Both the position numbers and the translations under genes were made by a program. From the NCBI RefSeq assembly GCF_030345705.1, contig NZ_JAUASW010000001.1, positions 2,356,001 through 2,420,000 on the forward strand: 64,000 nt of DNA, read 5' to 3'. Positions 63,413-64,000 of the stretch are shown here, one piece after another (position 1 is the stretch's first letter; each line of letters opens with the position of its first letter). The notes under the pieces are model-generated. The model was not told the origin of the DNA and made no database searches. It saw only the letters and a list, made by a program, of their open reading frames with translations. The stretch comes from Pelomonas sp. SE-A7 (GTDB lineage Bacteria > Pseudomonadota > Gammaproteobacteria > Burkholderiales > Burkholderiaceae_C).

Positions 63413-63691
63413 ATGAAGATCACGCCCTCCCTGACCACCGCCGCCCTGGCCGGCCTGTTCTCCGCTGCCGCCTGGCCCTGGCTGTGGTCGCGCTATGGCG
63501 TGGCCAATGCCAACGGCGTCGTCGAGCTGGCCCTGGGCACGGTGCTGCTGGTCGGCCTGCCGGCCCATGCCTTCGTCGTCGGCTTCGGCGCCTCGGGCCG
63601 CGGTGTGGACAAGCCGCTGCTGCTGCGCATCGCGGCCTGGCTTTTGGCAGCTGCGGCGATGAGCCTGGTGGGACTGGTGCTGCGCGGCTGA
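63413..63691 (+). CDS. small membrane protein of unknown function
   Basis: This 92-residue protein has two to three hydrophobic segments (ALAGLFSAAAWPWLWSRYG, VELALGTVLLVGLPAHAFVVGF, IAAWLLAAAAMSLVGLVLRG). No motif is recognisable. It lies 42 bases after the helicase gene on the same strand and may be cotranscribed. Confidence 0.65.
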   Translation: MKITPSLTTAALAGLFSAAAWPWLWSRYGVANANGVVELALGTVLLVGLPAHAFVVGFGASGRGVDKPLLLRIAAWLLAAAAMSLVGLVLRG

Positions 63692-63794
63692 GCGCCTTCC
63701 CCCACCAATGGCGGATAGGGCAAGGCCCGAGCCGGACCGATGCAGGGATCGCCTAGGATCCGGCCCCTGTCATCACCTCACCGACAAGAAGTCA

Positions 63795-64000
63795 ATGATC
63801 CGCCTGCTTGTGGTGGTCGGCCTGGTCTGGCTGGCCCTGATGCCGCCCTTGTTCACCGACGGCGCCTGCACCGCCGAATATCTGCAGGCCGAGTCGCTGG
63901 TCGGTAGCAGCCAGGCCTCGCTGAAGACACCCGAGTCGGCCCGCGACTTCCTCGCGGCCCGCGGCCTCGAGGTCCGTCTGCTGACCCCTGACGACTGCGC
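63795..64000 (+). CDS. N-terminal part of a secreted protein (partial, right edge)
   Basis: ATG 63795 begins a frame open to the end of the window (68 residues). It has a signal peptide (IRLLVVVGLVWLALMPPLFTDGA) and a soluble beginning (CTAEYLQAESLVGSSQASLKT). The rest of the gene lies outside the window and no family can be assigned. Confidence 0.55.
   Translation, partial: MIRLLVVVGLVWLALMPPLFTDGACTAEYLQAESLVGSSQASLKTPESARDFLAARGLEVRLLTPDDC

Overview
The window is 64 kb of gene-dense chromosome with GC near 70% in most genes. Everything recognisable points to a betaproteobacterium of the order Burkholderiales, probably the Rubrivivax/Roseateles/Ideonella/Leptothrix group. The supporting features are IorAB-type molybdenum dehydrogenases, a double-length UvrA, a PEP-CTERM protein, TRAP and Liv transport operons, and short genes joined by ATGA overlaps. 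This placement is inferred from gene content; no rRNA or tRNA gene was seen.

Layout. 1-12.3 kb: end of a FecR-like gene, a CHASE2 hybrid kinase, an IorA/IorB-like molybdenum enzyme followed by a class III alcohol dehydrogenase, LtrA, small proteins, an amidase, and an HD-GYP/LuxR fusion regulator. 12.4-18.1 kb: a 1905-residue tandem UvrA carrying an in-frame hairpin-rich insertion. 18.2-28.3 kb: a REC-only regulator, a nitronate monooxygenase-like enzyme, a solute-binding protein, then a kinase/Fis-type regulator pair, a PEP-CTERM metalloprotease and a HlyD/ABC/FtsX export operon. The same dyad lies upstream of the regulator and of the export operon. 28.3-38.7 kb: GST, four-gene stress and redox neighbourhood (AhpD-like, LysR, PNPOx-like), orphan solute-binding proteins, VOC proteins, MAPEG and DUF1761 membrane proteins.

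38.7-43.9 kb is a lower-GC accessory stretch of small, mostly unrecognised minus-strand genes. At its upstream end is an integron-type gene cassette: a well-formed attC site, a second core site, a small membrane-protein gene, and an ASCH-domain gene starting 9 bases after the attC. No integrase is in the window.

43.9-57 kb: a livK-G-F-H-M operon with an alpha/beta hydrolase, preceded by a near-perfect sigma-54 promoter. A PAS/AAA+/Fis sigma-54 activator is encoded nearby. It is followed by a TRAP transporter (dctPQM) and a malonyl-CoA synthetase (matB), which together suggest uptake and activation of malonate or a similar diacid. 57-64 kb: a membrane PAS/GGDEF diguanylate cyclase, a DEDDh exonuclease, and a two-gene nuclease/helicase operon with a LexA-type SOS box directly in front of it.
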